64,000 bases of DNA from Myroides sp. NP-2 (GCF_014145665.1 NZ_JACHTD010000005.1:62001-126000); one strand, 5' to 3'; shown: positions 27,701 to 36,594, counted from the stretch's first letter. Notes: generated by a model not told the origin, from the sequence alone. Program-made: numbers and translations.

Positions 27701-29927
27701 AATTGGTAAGGACAAACGGATTCGAAACTCCAGCATGTGTTGGCACAGCGTTATCTGCGGGTCTTGTATTTGTCGTAGATAGAAAAATATCGTAGTTCGA
27801 CACAGCAGGTGCATTTGTCCACGAAAGTTCCGCTGTAGTCTGCGTAATAGCTGTAGTGACCAAAGCACTTGGTCGAAGGCAGTTTTGCACTTTTACCGAC
27901 AAATTATCAATTGCTGCCGGTGGTTGTTCTCCCCTACTCGTGTCATTTTGCCATTCAAAAACCAAGCGCATGGGTTGATTCGCAAAATTACTTACAGCGG
28001 CGTATAAACTCGTACGCGTAAAAGAAGAAGACAAGTAAAAGGCATTAGAGTCAAGTTGAATTCCCCTACTTGCAACCTCCGTAATTCTCCTCCTTTCTGT
28101 TGGAATATAGTTGGTTGGAACCAGCCATACTTTGAAGTAATCTTTGTCTGATTCTCCTCTGTTTTTCCAATCAAACTCGACCAAAATTTCTTGACCTCCC
28201 TCGGGGATAAAAATATCTTTATACGCGTGAGAGGTCTGTTTTATATTCAGCGTATATTGATAGTTATCCTCTCCATTGCTGATGTGCAACGCCTTGTTTC
28301 TGCCCTCATGAGGGGCAGATCCAATCGTCCATTGATTGGTTGTATCATTGCCAAATTCAAAAAGGGGTTGGCCCTCAAAGTCTTCTTCATAAGGCAAAGG
28401 TGTAACCACCATAGGCGCCCTAAAAGCGACCGGTCCTACCCAATCAGAATACAGCTCTTCTCCAGTGTCATTGGCTTGACATATAGCTCGAACAAAAACT
28501 TCATAGGCTGTAGATACCGCCAGATTGGGCATCGTATAATTGGGTGCTTGTACGCGAACGCCATTTGTTGTAGGTGTGCCTACTTGAGGCGTACGCACAA
28601 CAACCTCCCATTGACTTTCCTCCCCTTCAGGCGTCCAACTCACTTCATTTGACATAACCGCTAGATCAATCGGTTTAGGACACAGCGGTATATCTTCAAC
28701 TGTTACCTGACTCAAAACCAACGCCCAGCCGTTATTCTGCGTTCGCGGTACATGCCATGCAATCGTTGCATCACCGGTAATACCAACGCCATTAGCGTCA
28801 ACTAAATCCACTACATTTTCAACAAATTGCGTATTGGAATAGGCAGTAGTAGGAACTAAAATTTGAGAAAAATTGTTTATTTCTGGACCATCTAAAGAGA
28901 GTAAAACCCTAAAATCATTGGGCATACTTTCAGATTGTACGCGATAAGTATAGCGCAAACGCTGATTTCCGGTCAGCCTAATCGTCGGTGTCATCAGCCA
29001 ATCGTCGTTATTTCCTCTTGTTCCATTGGTTGTAATCAGGGCTACTTCGATGGGATTGTTGGTTTCAGTAATCTCGTCATAGATAAAATCCGTACCAAAT
29101 TTCCAAAGACGGAAATCGTTGTTGTTGTTGACAATAGTCCAACAATCTCTTGTGGTGGATACCCTGGCAAAATTTTCGACAAAAGGGAGGTCGGCAATGG
29201 TTCGGCAAGCCACTGCATCTATTTTTAGGTTGCGCACAGCCGCAGGTTTTCGAGGCCATCCTGTAGCCTCATTAGTCCATTCAAAGACCAATTTCACTTC
29301 TTGTCCCGCCAACGAACTGACATCTACGGTTCTTACTTCATGGCGTAAAAGCGGATTTTCTACATAGGCCGCATTGTTGAGGTTAACCCCACCACTCGTT
29401 GAAGCGGTAATCGCTTGATTGGCAATAGGAACATAGGTTGAAGGTACTATCCATACCCGCATATAGTCCAATGGAATCGATTCTAAAGTCACCCAATTGG
29501 TGTTGGCATACCCTTCGCTAATCCAATCGAAGCTAACCGTTACTTCTTGGATGTTTGACGGTAATTGCACCGCTTTATACGCGTGAGAGACAACCGCTTC
29601 GCCTTGAGCATAGGTAAAACTACCTTCGGTATCACTCACATACAACCCTTGGGATGCTTCTCCAGCCGCTAAAAATGCAGCCGGAAACCCCGCATGCCAC
29701 TTATTTAGTGTAGCATTGACAAACGTCCATCCCGCTGCATTATTGGAAAAGTCGTCATGTAAGATCACATGATCATTGGTTCCATCATTTTCTTCCTCTG
29801 CATAAAGCCTCCACTCGCTGGCCTTAGCCTCGTGATATAGCCCATACATGGTTGCCGATAAAGTCACGGTTGGCACTGCTAATAGGATAGCCCATGCCCA
29901 TTTGTTTAACCGCCTTAGATTAATCAT
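24789..29927 (-). CDS. giant T9SS-exported adhesin-like protein (cleaved-adhesin, FN3, type B sorting domain)
   Basis: This 1712-aa protein has a long signal sequence (helix about 10-30). Four cleaved-adhesin/MAM-like jelly-roll domains follow at about 55-240, 245-410, 515-685 and 785-965; several contain LVFEW...PPAAIDNL and SHAY(R/K)DI repeats. Fibronectin type III-like modules sit between them (for example SALVTTAITQTTAELSWTN at about 690). About 1110-1340 resembles a nidogen-like domain (LGFDFCFFGNRYDKVLITTNGAI). Two Ig-like repeats and a gliding-type C-terminal domain (LPKGFSPNGDGINDALDLS, last 85 residues) close it. It should be secreted by T9SS and attached to the cell surface. No protease catalytic site was found. 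Confidence 0.88.
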   Translation of the reverse strand: MINLRRLNKWAWAILLAVPTVTLSATMYGLYHEAKASEWRLYAEEENDGTNDHVILHDDFSNNAAGWTFVNATLNKWHAGFPAAFLAAGEASQGLYVSDTEGSFTYAQGEAVVSHAYKAVQLPSNIQEVTVSFDWISEGYANTNWVTLESIPLDYMRVWIVPSTYVPIANQAITASTSGGVNLNNAAYVENPLLRHEVRTVDVSSLAGQEVKLVFEWTNEATGWPRKPAAVRNLKIDAVACRTIADLPFVENFARVSTTRDCWTIVNNNNDFRLWKFGTDFIYDEITETNNPIEVALITTNGTRGNNDDWLMTPTIRLTGNQRLRYTYRVQSESMPNDFRVLLSLDGPEINNFSQILVPTTAYSNTQFVENVVDLVDANGVGITGDATIAWHVPRTQNNGWALVLSQVTVEDIPLCPKPIDLAVMSNEVSWTPEGEESQWEVVVRTPQVGTPTTNGVRVQAPNYTMPNLAVSTAYEVFVRAICQANDTGEELYSDWVGPVAFRAPMVVTPLPYEEDFEGQPLFEFGNDTTNQWTIGSAPHEGRNKALHISNGEDNYQYTLNIKQTSHAYKDIFIPEGGQEILVEFDWKNRGESDKDYFKVWLVPTNYIPTERRRITEVASRGIQLDSNAFYLSSSFTRTSLYAAVSNFANQPMRLVFEWQNDTSRGEQPPAAIDNLSVKVQNCLRPSALVTTAITQTTAELSWTNAPAVSNYDIFLSTTNTRPADNAVPTHAGVSNPFVLTNLSPNTRYYVWVRSACSATEHGFWSDVADFVTAQIPGELPLLDDFQGDNKWTTTIASKNKWEMGRATGFQSNQSMYISYDRGVQNSYDVGQASVSHAYRDILIPDDADELTIEYDWKSMGEITRNNPKDYFRLLKVPLTTHPDGRTPLTLSDEHIVVGKPFYAGSNQWNRATAVLNVSAHQGEVIRLVFEWVNNGALGEQPPAAIDNFNVSVSTCLSPIKPQAELIRYTSNIRLSWEAQRGENKWEVFVTAQGAPEPAADATGIVVEGEPTLLLENVTSGQYFVYYVRTICSDENGETKTIWIGPTKYSYFVPDMCADLQGGIEGIPPSETNNYSICEPGPVQRKLEARYFDIKTTDTYKVEAIDYNPPFPFYGGDMIDLTRDDYWSNTINLGFDFCFFGNRYDKVLITTNGAITFSVAGEVEGGRYSPETHSPWSFSQAIPYQARTNEPPFVNAIFGVMQDLDPNYSPEDYAVNYQVLGTFPCRALVFNIYHLGLFGVHHNPHDVEGSTQTSQIVLYEGTNIIEVHVKNRPVARDFGSNHNQSNGLIGIQNEDGTKAHYPGEDGGVNRNTGNWNASNEAWRFVPNGQSTVDFKWYKDGVFFSSEEEIDVEISASVNYTAKARYQTCDGEEFTVERVFNFLKEEFEIPPLADQYVCSTNENANRPIAVDIAEPRQIILANLGAQASEQYAVHYYGDEDLMDLLDDEIDILSTRRIYVEVVNKTTGCSRVSSFLVVRLPLIEVTQLKDVEVCTSYTLPALKEGEGYFTQPNGQGETYQGGDRFAIYGTSTLYIYKKGEQHCDNQSSFTVEVHEPIQADVLDDVVISCENFVLPPLSAGNKYYTQPHGGGVELHEGLEILLPMTVYIYAKRGSEAVYCTDESSFSITYEACPLPKGFSPNGDGINDALDLSKYGVSKIQIFNRHGVEVYSHGQGYKDQFIGKDKSGQTLPSGTYYYIVISHGVQQTGWLQINY

Positions 29928-29978
29928 AAAATATCAAGTTAATTTTAACGAGTCTAAATTAATCTAATTTTAAAAAAT

Positions 29979-30007
29979 CAAAATTACTTGCCATTGCCTA
30001 AATCCAA
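29979..30007 (-). promoter_or_regulatory. promoter of the 1712-aa protein gene
   Basis: On the minus strand TTG (30007-30005), an 18-base spacer and TAATTTTG (29986-29979) match the Bacteroidetes consensus TTG-N17-23-TAnnTTTG. The ATG is 51 bases further. The remaining bases to 30249 show nothing else. Confidence 0.65.
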
Positions 30008-30249
30008 ACAAGAAGCAAACAAAAAAAGCAAAACAATTATTTTTACTCAGTTTAAATAAATATTAATTACTACTTTCCCCTATCTACCTACAAAAATTGA
30101 AGTTATGTTAAATCTTATTATTTAACATTTACGAGTATCCACCTGGGCTTGCTCTAAGCGATGGGGATTAATTTTAAAGCAGATAAAAACGGAATACCAC
30201 CATAATATTTAGTATTTTTAGCGAGATTTTAGATTTTAATTCAAGAGAA

Positions 30250-31365
30250 ATGATCGAAGTTAAGCAAGCGATTACAAGAAAGGAGATGAAGGAGTTTGTC
30301 CAATTTCCCTTTACCCTATACAAAGACAACCCATACTGGGTTCCCTCCATAATTAAAGAAGAAGTAAAGAGTTTTGATGCGTCCAACGATATATTCAAAA
30401 CGGTTGACGTTCGCTTTTTCCTTGCCTATAAGAATCAGAAGGTAGTTGGGCGAATTGCCTGTTGCATCAACTGGACGGAGGTCAAGGATTTACACAAGCC
30501 AAAAGTGAGGTTTGGTTGGTTTGACTTTGTCGATGATCTAGCGGTTACCAAAGCCTTATTAGCTAAGGTAGAGGAATTTGGAAAAGCGAACAATATGGAG
30601 TATATGGAAGGACCGATGGGATTTTCCAATATGGACAAAGCGGGCATGCTGACCAAGGGATTCGATCGTTTGGCTACTATGATTGGGTTATACAATTACG
30701 AATACTATCCACAACACCTCCACAGCCTAGGTTTTAAACCAGAAGCAGAGTGGTTGGAGTACAGTTTGGACATCAAGAGCTTTGATGAAGAAAAGATCAC
30801 CAAAATGTCTGCCATAGTACAACAGCGCTTCCGCGTAAAGCCACTGCAATTTAAAACTACTAAGGAACTAATGCCTTATGTCGATGAGATGTTCGCCTTA
30901 TTGAACAAGACCTATGCCGATTTACAGAGTTTTGTTCCGATAGAGCCCTTTCAGATTGAGCACTACAAAAAGAAGTATTTGCAATTCATTCATCCAGACT
31001 TTATTTCCTGTGTGATGGATGAAAACGACAAGATGATTGCCTTTGCCATTACGATGCCCTCATTTTCAAAGGCATTCCAAAAAACCAAAGGCAAGTTATT
31101 TCCCTTTGGGTTCATCCATTTATTGCAAGCGATGAAGCACAACAACCGAGCGGAATACTATTTAATTGGCGTAGATCCAGAATATAGAAACAAAGGCGTT
31201 ACTGCGCTTATCTTTGAAGAGATATACGCTTGTTTTGTCAAACATAAAATCAAGCATGTGGAAACCAATCCCCTATTAGTTGAAAACACCAAGATTCAGC
31301 AATTGTGGAAACATTTAAACCCAGAAATTCACAAAGAGCGAAAAACGTATCGCAAAGATATTTAG
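30250..31365 (+). CDS. GNAT-fold N-acetyltransferase-like protein
   Basis: This 371-aa cytoplasmic protein starts MIEVKQAITRKEMKEFVQFPF and contains the flavobacterial block LYKDNPYWVPSI. The N-terminal half has YMEGPMGFSNMDKAGMLTKGFD and the C-terminal half shows a GNAT acetyl-CoA signature (YLIGVDPEYRNKGVTALIFEEI). Members of this double-GNAT-like family are annotated as N-acetyltransferases or hypothetical proteins in Bacteroidetes; the substrate is unknown. It stands alone with its own terminator. Confidence 0.75.
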   Translation: MIEVKQAITRKEMKEFVQFPFTLYKDNPYWVPSIIKEEVKSFDASNDIFKTVDVRFFLAYKNQKVVGRIACCINWTEVKDLHKPKVRFGWFDFVDDLAVTKALLAKVEEFGKANNMEYMEGPMGFSNMDKAGMLTKGFDRLATMIGLYNYEYYPQHLHSLGFKPEAEWLEYSLDIKSFDEEKITKMSAIVQQRFRVKPLQFKTTKELMPYVDEMFALLNKTYADLQSFVPIEPFQIEHYKKKYLQFIHPDFISCVMDENDKMIAFAITMPSFSKAFQKTKGKLFPFGFIHLLQAMKHNNRAEYYLIGVDPEYRNKGVTALIFEEIYACFVKHKIKHVETNPLLVENTKIQQLWKHLNPEIHKERKTYRKDI

Positions 31366-31384
31366 CCAGAAGCCAATCGGCGGT

Positions 31385-31435
31385 AAGCCTATAAAAAGCA
31401 AGTGTTGACCTTGTTTTTTATAGGCTTATTTTTTT
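31385..31435 (+). terminator. terminator of the 30250-31365 gene
   Basis: AAGCCTATAAAAA (31385-31397) pairs with TTTTTATAGGCTT (31415-31427), followed by a T-run. The gap up to 31706 otherwise contains only AT-rich DNA with a weak -7-like TATTTTTG at 31501. Confidence 0.75.
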
Positions 31436-31706
31436 GCATAATTCTCAATTTAATCGAAATAAAAATCAGATTAATTCTAAAAAATTTGCAACAAAGCCTA
31501 TATTTTTGTACTTTTATGGTTTAAACATTTTATTTTACAATTTTCAACTATTGTAATTGGTATGCTAGGGTTTATCTACCCACTCGAATGATATTTACTT
31601 TTTTTTTGGGAGTAAGTACAATACATCGGCATTTCATTCTGCTGATTCTTTATAATTTATTCGGTTTTTACCTTAGTATCCTTACCTAGTTGTAAAAACT
31701 CACATT

Positions 31707-32150
31707 ATGATTCAAATAGAGAAAAAGAATTCAGACAGTCCCGTCAGTCAAGAACAAGTAGAACAATACGCAAACTTCTTATTTGAGCATCTCGAGCAAT
31801 ACGGAGATGCAAAGGAAGACATTGTCAAAGCCATTGATTATGCGCTAGGCAGAAACAACAAACCAGGAGGGGTGATTGTCATTGCAAAAGAAGAGCAGCA
31901 AATCGTTGGTATGACCGTGGTATTAAATACCTTGATGGAAGGATTTATCCCTGAACATATTTTAGTCTATATTGCGACAGACCAAGCCCAAAGAGGAAAG
32001 GGCATTGGCGGAAAAATAATCGATTACCTCAAAACGGTACTCACCGGTTCTATTGCCTTACACGTTGATTTTAACAATCCTGCCCAACATTTATACGAGC
32101 GCAAAGGATTTGAGAAGAAGTATATAGAAATGAGATTAAACAACAAATAA
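31707..32150 (+). CDS. GNAT family N-acetyltransferase
   Basis: This 147-aa single-domain GNAT protein has VIVIAKEEQQIVGMTVVLNT and the acetyl-CoA pyrophosphate loop IATDQAQRGKGIGGKIIDYL (motif Q/RxxGxG/A), then VDFNNPAQHLYERKGFEKKYIEM with the typical C-terminal YERKGF. Its stop overlaps the start of the racemase-like gene by one base, so the two are translated together. It may acetylate an amino acid that the racemase handles; that is inference from the pairing. Confidence 0.85.
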   Translation: MIQIEKKNSDSPVSQEQVEQYANFLFEHLEQYGDAKEDIVKAIDYALGRNNKPGGVIVIAKEEQQIVGMTVVLNTLMEGFIPEHILVYIATDQAQRGKGIGGKIIDYLKTVLTGSIALHVDFNNPAQHLYERKGFEKKYIEMRLNNK

Positions 32151-33223
32151 TGGCTTGTATTACCTTAAATAAGACAAAATTAAAACACAATTTTGACCTG
32201 CTGCAAACCCTTTTTGACACAGAGGGAATTACTTGGGCTGTTGTGGGTAAATTGCTTTGCGGTAACTCGCTGTTTTTGAAAGAAGTCTTGGAATTAAAGC
32301 CCAAGCAAATCTGTGATTCACGCGTTTCGAATTTAAAGAGCATCAAGTTGATCGATCCCAACATTGAAACGATCTATATTAAACCAGCACCCAACGGCAG
32401 TATTGACGAGATTGTCGAGTATGCAGATATCAGTTTCAACACCGAATTGGAAACGATTAAGCTCTTGTCTCAAGAGGCAGTCAAACAGCAAAAATTACAC
32501 AAGATCATCATTATGGTGGAGCTGGGCGAGCTGAGAGAAGGCGTTTTACGCGAGGATCTAATCTCGTTTTACGAAAAGGTCTTCAGCTTGCCAAACATCG
32601 AAATTATAGGCTTAGGAACAAACCTAACCTGTATGTATGGGATTCTCCCCAACAATGATAAATTAATTCAGCTGAGTTTGTACAAAGAAGTGCTAGAACT
32701 GAGGTTCAACAAAAAACTCCCTTTTATTTCGGGAGGTGCCTCTGTAACTATTCCCTTAATCACCAACGGTCAATTGCCGAAAGCCATCAATCACTTTCGC
32801 ATTGGCGAAACCTTGTTTATGGGAACAAATGCGTATGACGGCAGTCAATATGAAGCCTATGAACAACATATTTTTAAGTTGCATGCCGAAATCATCGAAC
32901 TACACGAAAAACCCATGATGCCCAGTGGAGAAACAGGAATCAATATGACAGGTGAAAAAATTGAGTTTGACCCCGCTTGGGAACACGTGACCAAATTTAG
33001 AGCCATTATTGATTTAGGCTTATTGGATATCGACATGGAACATTTCTTTCCCGTTAATCCCAACCATCAACTGGTGGGGTCTAGTTCAGATATGATGGTC
33101 ATTGATTTAGATTCCAACCCTGAGCAACTCAAAGTGGGTGATACCATCTCCTTTCACATGGATTATATGGGTATTTTGCGCTTGATGAATTCAGACTACG
33201 TAGAGAAAAAAGTAATTCAATAA
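32150..33223 (+). CDS. alanine/ornithine racemase family PLP enzyme
   Basis: This 357-aa member of the alanine-racemase N-terminal barrel fold belongs to the branch that includes clostridial ornithine racemase (Orr) and YhfX-like proteins. It reads AVVGKLLCGNSLFLKEVLEL around the PLP lysine (residue about 34), IMVELGELREGV, GLGTNLTCMYGI, ISGGASVTIPLI and NHFRIGETLFMGT. In canonical alanine racemase the lysine sits in AVVKANAYG; here it is AVVGKLLCG, as in Orr-type enzymes. Substrate could be ornithine or another amino acid. It is preceded by an overlapping acetyltransferase gene. Confidence 0.8.
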   Translation: MACITLNKTKLKHNFDLLQTLFDTEGITWAVVGKLLCGNSLFLKEVLELKPKQICDSRVSNLKSIKLIDPNIETIYIKPAPNGSIDEIVEYADISFNTELETIKLLSQEAVKQQKLHKIIIMVELGELREGVLREDLISFYEKVFSLPNIEIIGLGTNLTCMYGILPNNDKLIQLSLYKEVLELRFNKKLPFISGGASVTIPLITNGQLPKAINHFRIGETLFMGTNAYDGSQYEAYEQHIFKLHAEIIELHEKPMMPSGETGINMTGEKIEFDPAWEHVTKFRAIIDLGLLDIDMEHFFPVNPNHQLVGSSSDMMVIDLDSNPEQLKVGDTISFHMDYMGILRLMNSDYVEKKVIQ

Positions 33224-33224
33224 A

Positions 33225-33252
33225 AAAAGGAGAAGCCTGTGCTTCTCCTTTT
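33225..33252. terminator. bidirectional terminator
   Basis: AAAAGGAGAAGC (33225-33236) pairs with GCTTCTCCTTTT (33241-33252) around CTGT. It separates the convergent racemase and purC genes, whose ends are only 35 bases apart. Confidence 0.85.
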
Positions 33253-33258
33253 CTATTT

Positions 33259-33948
33259 TTATAGGTCACTCAAAAAAAGTTTCTCCAAATCTAGTGGGGC
33301 AACATAGGTACCGTTTTGGTATACACGCATATTTCCTCCTGATATTTCGTCTATTAATATTATTTCATTCGTAGCTTTATCTCTACCGAACTCCAATTTA
33401 ATATCATATAGCTCTAAGTTCTTTTTCGCCAGTTCTTCTTTGACCATCAAACAAATTGTTTTAGTCAGCGCTTTCAACGTGCTATACTCTTGGTGAGATA
33501 AGATTCCCAACATAGCTAAAGCGTCTTCAGAAATGACAGGATCTCCTTTTTCGTCGTCTTTAAGGGTAATTTCCACAAAGCTATCCAACGCTTGCCCTTC
33601 TGTGCAATAACCGTTATATCTTCTGAAAAAACTACCTACTGCACGGTATCTACAGATTACTTCTAATCCTTTTCCGAAAGGAACAGCTTCTTTTACGATC
33701 ATCGAAACATCGTCCAAATCAGCAGAAACATAATGCGTAGGAATTTGTTTAGCATTTGCCAATTCAAAGAAATACTTTGTCATTTTTAGACCACTTCTAC
33801 CAGCGCCTTCAATGGTAAGACCTACTGTGTTTGCTCCTGGATCAAAAACACCGTCTGTTCCGGTTACATCGTCTTTAAACTTTAAAAGCACTTGATGATT
33901 TGCTAAGCTGTAAACATCTTTTGTTTTTCCTTGATACTTTAATTCCAT
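33259..33948 (-). CDS. purC: phosphoribosylaminoimidazole-succinocarboxamide synthase
   Basis: PurC joins CAIR and aspartate using ATP in purine synthesis. The 229-aa sequence shows the family N-terminus YQGKTKDVYSL (KTKxxY ATP-binding lip), LKFKDDVTGTDG, ICRYRAVGSFFRRY and ELYDIKLEFGRD with LIDEISGGNMR. The size fits the short SAICAR synthases of about 230 residues. No other pur gene is adjacent. Whether it is the only purC of the genome cannot be told here. Confidence 0.9.
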   Translation of the reverse strand: MELKYQGKTKDVYSLANHQVLLKFKDDVTGTDGVFDPGANTVGLTIEGAGRSGLKMTKYFFELANAKQIPTHYVSADLDDVSMIVKEAVPFGKGLEVICRYRAVGSFFRRYNGYCTEGQALDSFVEITLKDDEKGDPVISEDALAMLGILSHQEYSTLKALTKTICLMVKEELAKKNLELYDIKLEFGRDKATNEIILIDEISGGNMRVYQNGTYVAPLDLEKLFLSDL

Positions 33949-34033
33949 AATGTGTTGTTATTTAGGCCCCAAAAATAAGAAAAACTCCGACATGATCGCC
34001 CTTTTTAGCCACCTAAATAAAGGATGTATCAAA

Positions 34034-34062
34034 AAAAAACTGACGACAAGCATCAGTTTTTT
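34034..34062 (-). terminator. terminator of the OmpA-family gene
   Basis: AAAAAACTGA (34034-34043) pairs with TCAGTTTTTT (34053-34062), just beyond the minus-strand stop at 34067. Confidence 0.8.
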
Positions 34063-34066
34063 CGTA

Positions 34067-34789
34067 TTACAATAGCAAGAAATCACATCTTCTAAAATCT
34101 TTTCCTGTTCCCACTGTACCCTCTCGGGTTGTAGCACTTTGAGAAAGGGCTACGACATCTTTGACTAATCGATTAGGGCTAATGCCGTTTTCAATTAAAA
34201 AGTCTATCACGCGTTGTGCTCTTCGATCGCCCATCCATGCATTGTATTTTCCGTTGGTTCTCGTTTCAACATAGGAGCGTATTACCACTGTTTTTGAAGT
34301 ATTTACATTCATATACTTCAACAACTGATACGCAACTGCGCGATTTTCATCTGTAAAATATGAACTATTAAAATCGTATTGGATGTAAAACGGCAACAGC
34401 TCTTTAGCAGTAGAAGCCGATGCTTGGGCTTGTTTTCCCCCTGCGTCTTTGGATTGTTTTGTATACCCTAAGGCCTTGGTCAGTGTAAAGTTAATTTCTA
34501 AATCGTCCAGTATATTGCTAACCACAACCTCTGCAGAATTATATCCTTCAGCTGTACCCACAATCTTGTGTACGTTCTCAACACTTTTACTATTAATATC
34601 AAATGCTCCCTCTTGATCGACCATCATTTCGATAATCTTTTGCTCTTTATCATTGTAAAAGGCTACTCTTGCATCTGCTAGTACTTGATTTGTTTCCTTA
34701 TTATAGAATTTTCCATGAATACTTTGGGCATAAAATTGTTGGGTACCCAACAGAGACAACCCCAAAGCTAAGAAATACACATTTTTCAT
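34067..34789 (-). CDS. OmpA-family outer-membrane protein
   Basis: This 240-aa protein has a signal peptide (MKNVYFLALGLSLLGTQQFYAQ). I prefer ATG 34789 to the ATG three codons upstream because it places the Lys directly before the hydrophobic core. Residues about 23-110 form a carboxypeptidase-regulatory-like beta sandwich (SIHGKFYNKETNQVLADARVAFY). The C-terminal half is an OmpA-type peptidoglycan-binding domain (QYDFNSSYFTDENRAVAYQLLKYM, GDRRAQRVIDFLIENGISPNRL). It probably tethers the outer membrane to peptidoglycan. Confidence 0.85.
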   Translation of the reverse strand: MKNVYFLALGLSLLGTQQFYAQSIHGKFYNKETNQVLADARVAFYNDKEQKIIEMMVDQEGAFDINSKSVENVHKIVGTAEGYNSAEVVVSNILDDLEINFTLTKALGYTKQSKDAGGKQAQASASTAKELLPFYIQYDFNSSYFTDENRAVAYQLLKYMNVNTSKTVVIRSYVETRTNGKYNAWMGDRRAQRVIDFLIENGISPNRLVKDVVALSQSATTREGTVGTGKDFRRCDFLLL

Positions 34790-34857
34790 ATCACTCATTA
34801 TTTTTTACTAATTTTGACGCTCTTATCCTCTTATGTCAGCTTTTAACATAAACAACT

Positions 34858-34865
34858 CAAATATA
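34858..34865 (-). promoter_or_regulatory. -7 box for the OmpA-family gene
   Basis: On the minus strand TATATTTG lies 69 bases before ATG 34789. Confidence 0.45.
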
Positions 34866-35312
34866 ATTAAAAAAAGAATACATTTCTTTTTTATTTTTGA
34901 TTATTAGACCGTCCCTACTCCTTCCAAGGTCAATCAATTTAATAAATAATCGCATTATCCCCCTTTTTTTATCTGGGAGAATAGCGTAACCTTATGCCAA
35001 CAAAAAGAGTGTTTTTTTTAAAATTTCGCTAGGGTGTATTTTGTTTTTAAAACAGCTACTCGCCTAGTAATGGCCGTCGCTTGACTTTTTTAGCATAAAT
35101 AAGTCTTCTTTATATATTTATCATATTTTTCGGTTATCCAAAAATCATTATAGATAAAAAATCAATTATTTTTAAAATAAAAACAATTTTAAAAATAATA
35201 ATTCAAAAACAAACAATATTCTATTCGTTTTTTTTAACTATTCTCAGCAACTTTTACCATATCTTTAATTACTTTTTAAGAAAATAAATTAGTTCAACTA
35301 AAGAAGGTTATC

Positions 35313-35489
35313 TAAATTTGTTCGTGAATATGCTACAGCATAAGGAAATATGCGGGATTGGAGCAGAATACATCCAATTGCGACAGCCTTTTGCAGTAGT
35401 CCTAAAATTGAACGATATAAAGTTATATACTTTATCTACGTTATATGTTGTTTCCTATGCAAAAGCCCAACGAGAGTCGTTGGGCTTTT
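35313..35489 (+). ncRNA. candidate small RNA or tiny ORF
   Basis: In a 700-base gap between divergently placed genes, TAAATTTG (35313-35320) fits the -7 consensus. A strong terminator (AAAAGCCCAACGA 35461-35473 with TCGTTGGGCTTTT 35477-35489) lies 140 bases downstream. A 57-codon frame from ATG 35330 runs into the terminator stem, which is unusual for a gene, so a short untranslated RNA is the likelier reading. The terminator may instead belong to the minus-strand CorA gene at 35506. Bases 34900-35310 show only AT-rich DNA. Confidence 0.25.
35461..35489. terminator. terminator of corA (and possibly the small transcript)
   Basis: A perfect 13-bp stem around GAG with A/T flanks on both sides lies 16 bases beyond the corA stop. 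Confidence 0.8.
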
Positions 35490-35505
35490 GTTCTATTTGA
35501 CCTAG

Positions 35506-36594
35506 TTAAAACCAGCGTTTCCATTTGAAATATCCTATCATCGCGACCACGAGGATCAACATTCCCAGCAGCGTAATAAAATAGCCATCTTCTGTTTTGA
35601 GTTCAGGCATATTTTCGAAGTTCATTCCATAGACACCAACAATAAAGGTCAGTGGAATAAAGATCACGGATACGATGGTCAAAACCTTCATAATCTCATT
35701 CATTCGATTGCTTTGAGAGGAGAAGTAATAATTTGTTGCACTATCGAGCTTGTTGAGGTTGTACTCAATTTGATCTAAAATCTCAACGCTTTTATATTGG
35801 AGGCGATCGTAAAAAAGCAAGCTCTCTTTACTAATAATGGTGTGGTGGTTTGTTTTTTTATCGTGCAAGGTTCTCACGTTATTGAGGATTTCTCGCATGG
35901 GCATTACCGCACGTTTGATGTCGTTGAGCTCTTGGGTATATTCTTCGATTCCAATCAAAATGTCTTTGTGGTACTTGTTTCGGGCGTCTAACAAAATTTG
36001 TTCTACGTTGTCTTCAACCACATCCAAGGTAATAAAGAAGCTATCCATTAGGGAATCGATCAACAAATACAACAAATAGCCGGTATCGCGTTTGCGCACT
36101 TGGCCGATTTTTCCGCGTATGCGCTCTCGTATAATATGGAAAAATTCACCTCTTTTCTCTTGAAAGGACAAAAGCAGATTGGGTTGCAAAATAAAACTTA
36201 TCTGTTCAATGTCTACGCTTTTTTGAAGCTCTTGGTAGGGCAATAGCGCTTTTAGACTAAAAAACAGGGTATCATCTAAATCTTCTACTCGCGTTCTGCG
36301 ACCAAAGTTTAGAATTTCGGCCATGATATAGGATTGTATCTGAAAAAACGCTCCAATTTCTCTCAAAAGCTCAATATCGTGTAAACCGTGTAGATTAAAC
36401 CATTTAATAGCTTCCGGGCTTGAATTTTTCAACACCTCTTCTATTTCCTTTAAACTGAGATCATTATACTCTTCAAAGTGATCTTCCGTATAAATAAACA
36501 GCTGCATGGAAATTGGCACATCGGGAAAAGAGCCAGAATATTCCAAAGTATTTGGCTGAAGTTTTCTTATTTTACTATATTTAACTCGTCTCAC
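35506..36594 (-). CDS. corA: CorA family magnesium/cobalt transporter
   Basis: CorA forms pentameric Mg2+ channels in the inner membrane. The protein ends with two membrane helices (about 303-322 and 337-357) joined by the signature YGMNFENMPEL (GMN selectivity motif). The long N-terminal part is the cytoplasmic funnel. No ATG lies at the right place; I chose GTG 36594 (VRRVKYSKIRK), because the residues before it in the longer frame look like translated promoter DNA and family members start at this point. That gives 362 residues. Confidence 0.9.
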   Translation of the reverse strand: MRRVKYSKIRKLQPNTLEYSGSFPDVPISMQLFIYTEDHFEEYNDLSLKEIEEVLKNSSPEAIKWFNLHGLHDIELLREIGAFFQIQSYIMAEILNFGRRTRVEDLDDTLFFSLKALLPYQELQKSVDIEQISFILQPNLLLSFQEKRGEFFHIIRERIRGKIGQVRKRDTGYLLYLLIDSLMDSFFITLDVVEDNVEQILLDARNKYHKDILIGIEEYTQELNDIKRAVMPMREILNNVRTLHDKKTNHHTIISKESLLFYDRLQYKSVEILDQIEYNLNKLDSATNYYFSSQSNRMNEIMKVLTIVSVIFIPLTFIVGVYGMNFENMPELKTEDGYFITLLGMLILVVAMIGYFKWKRWF

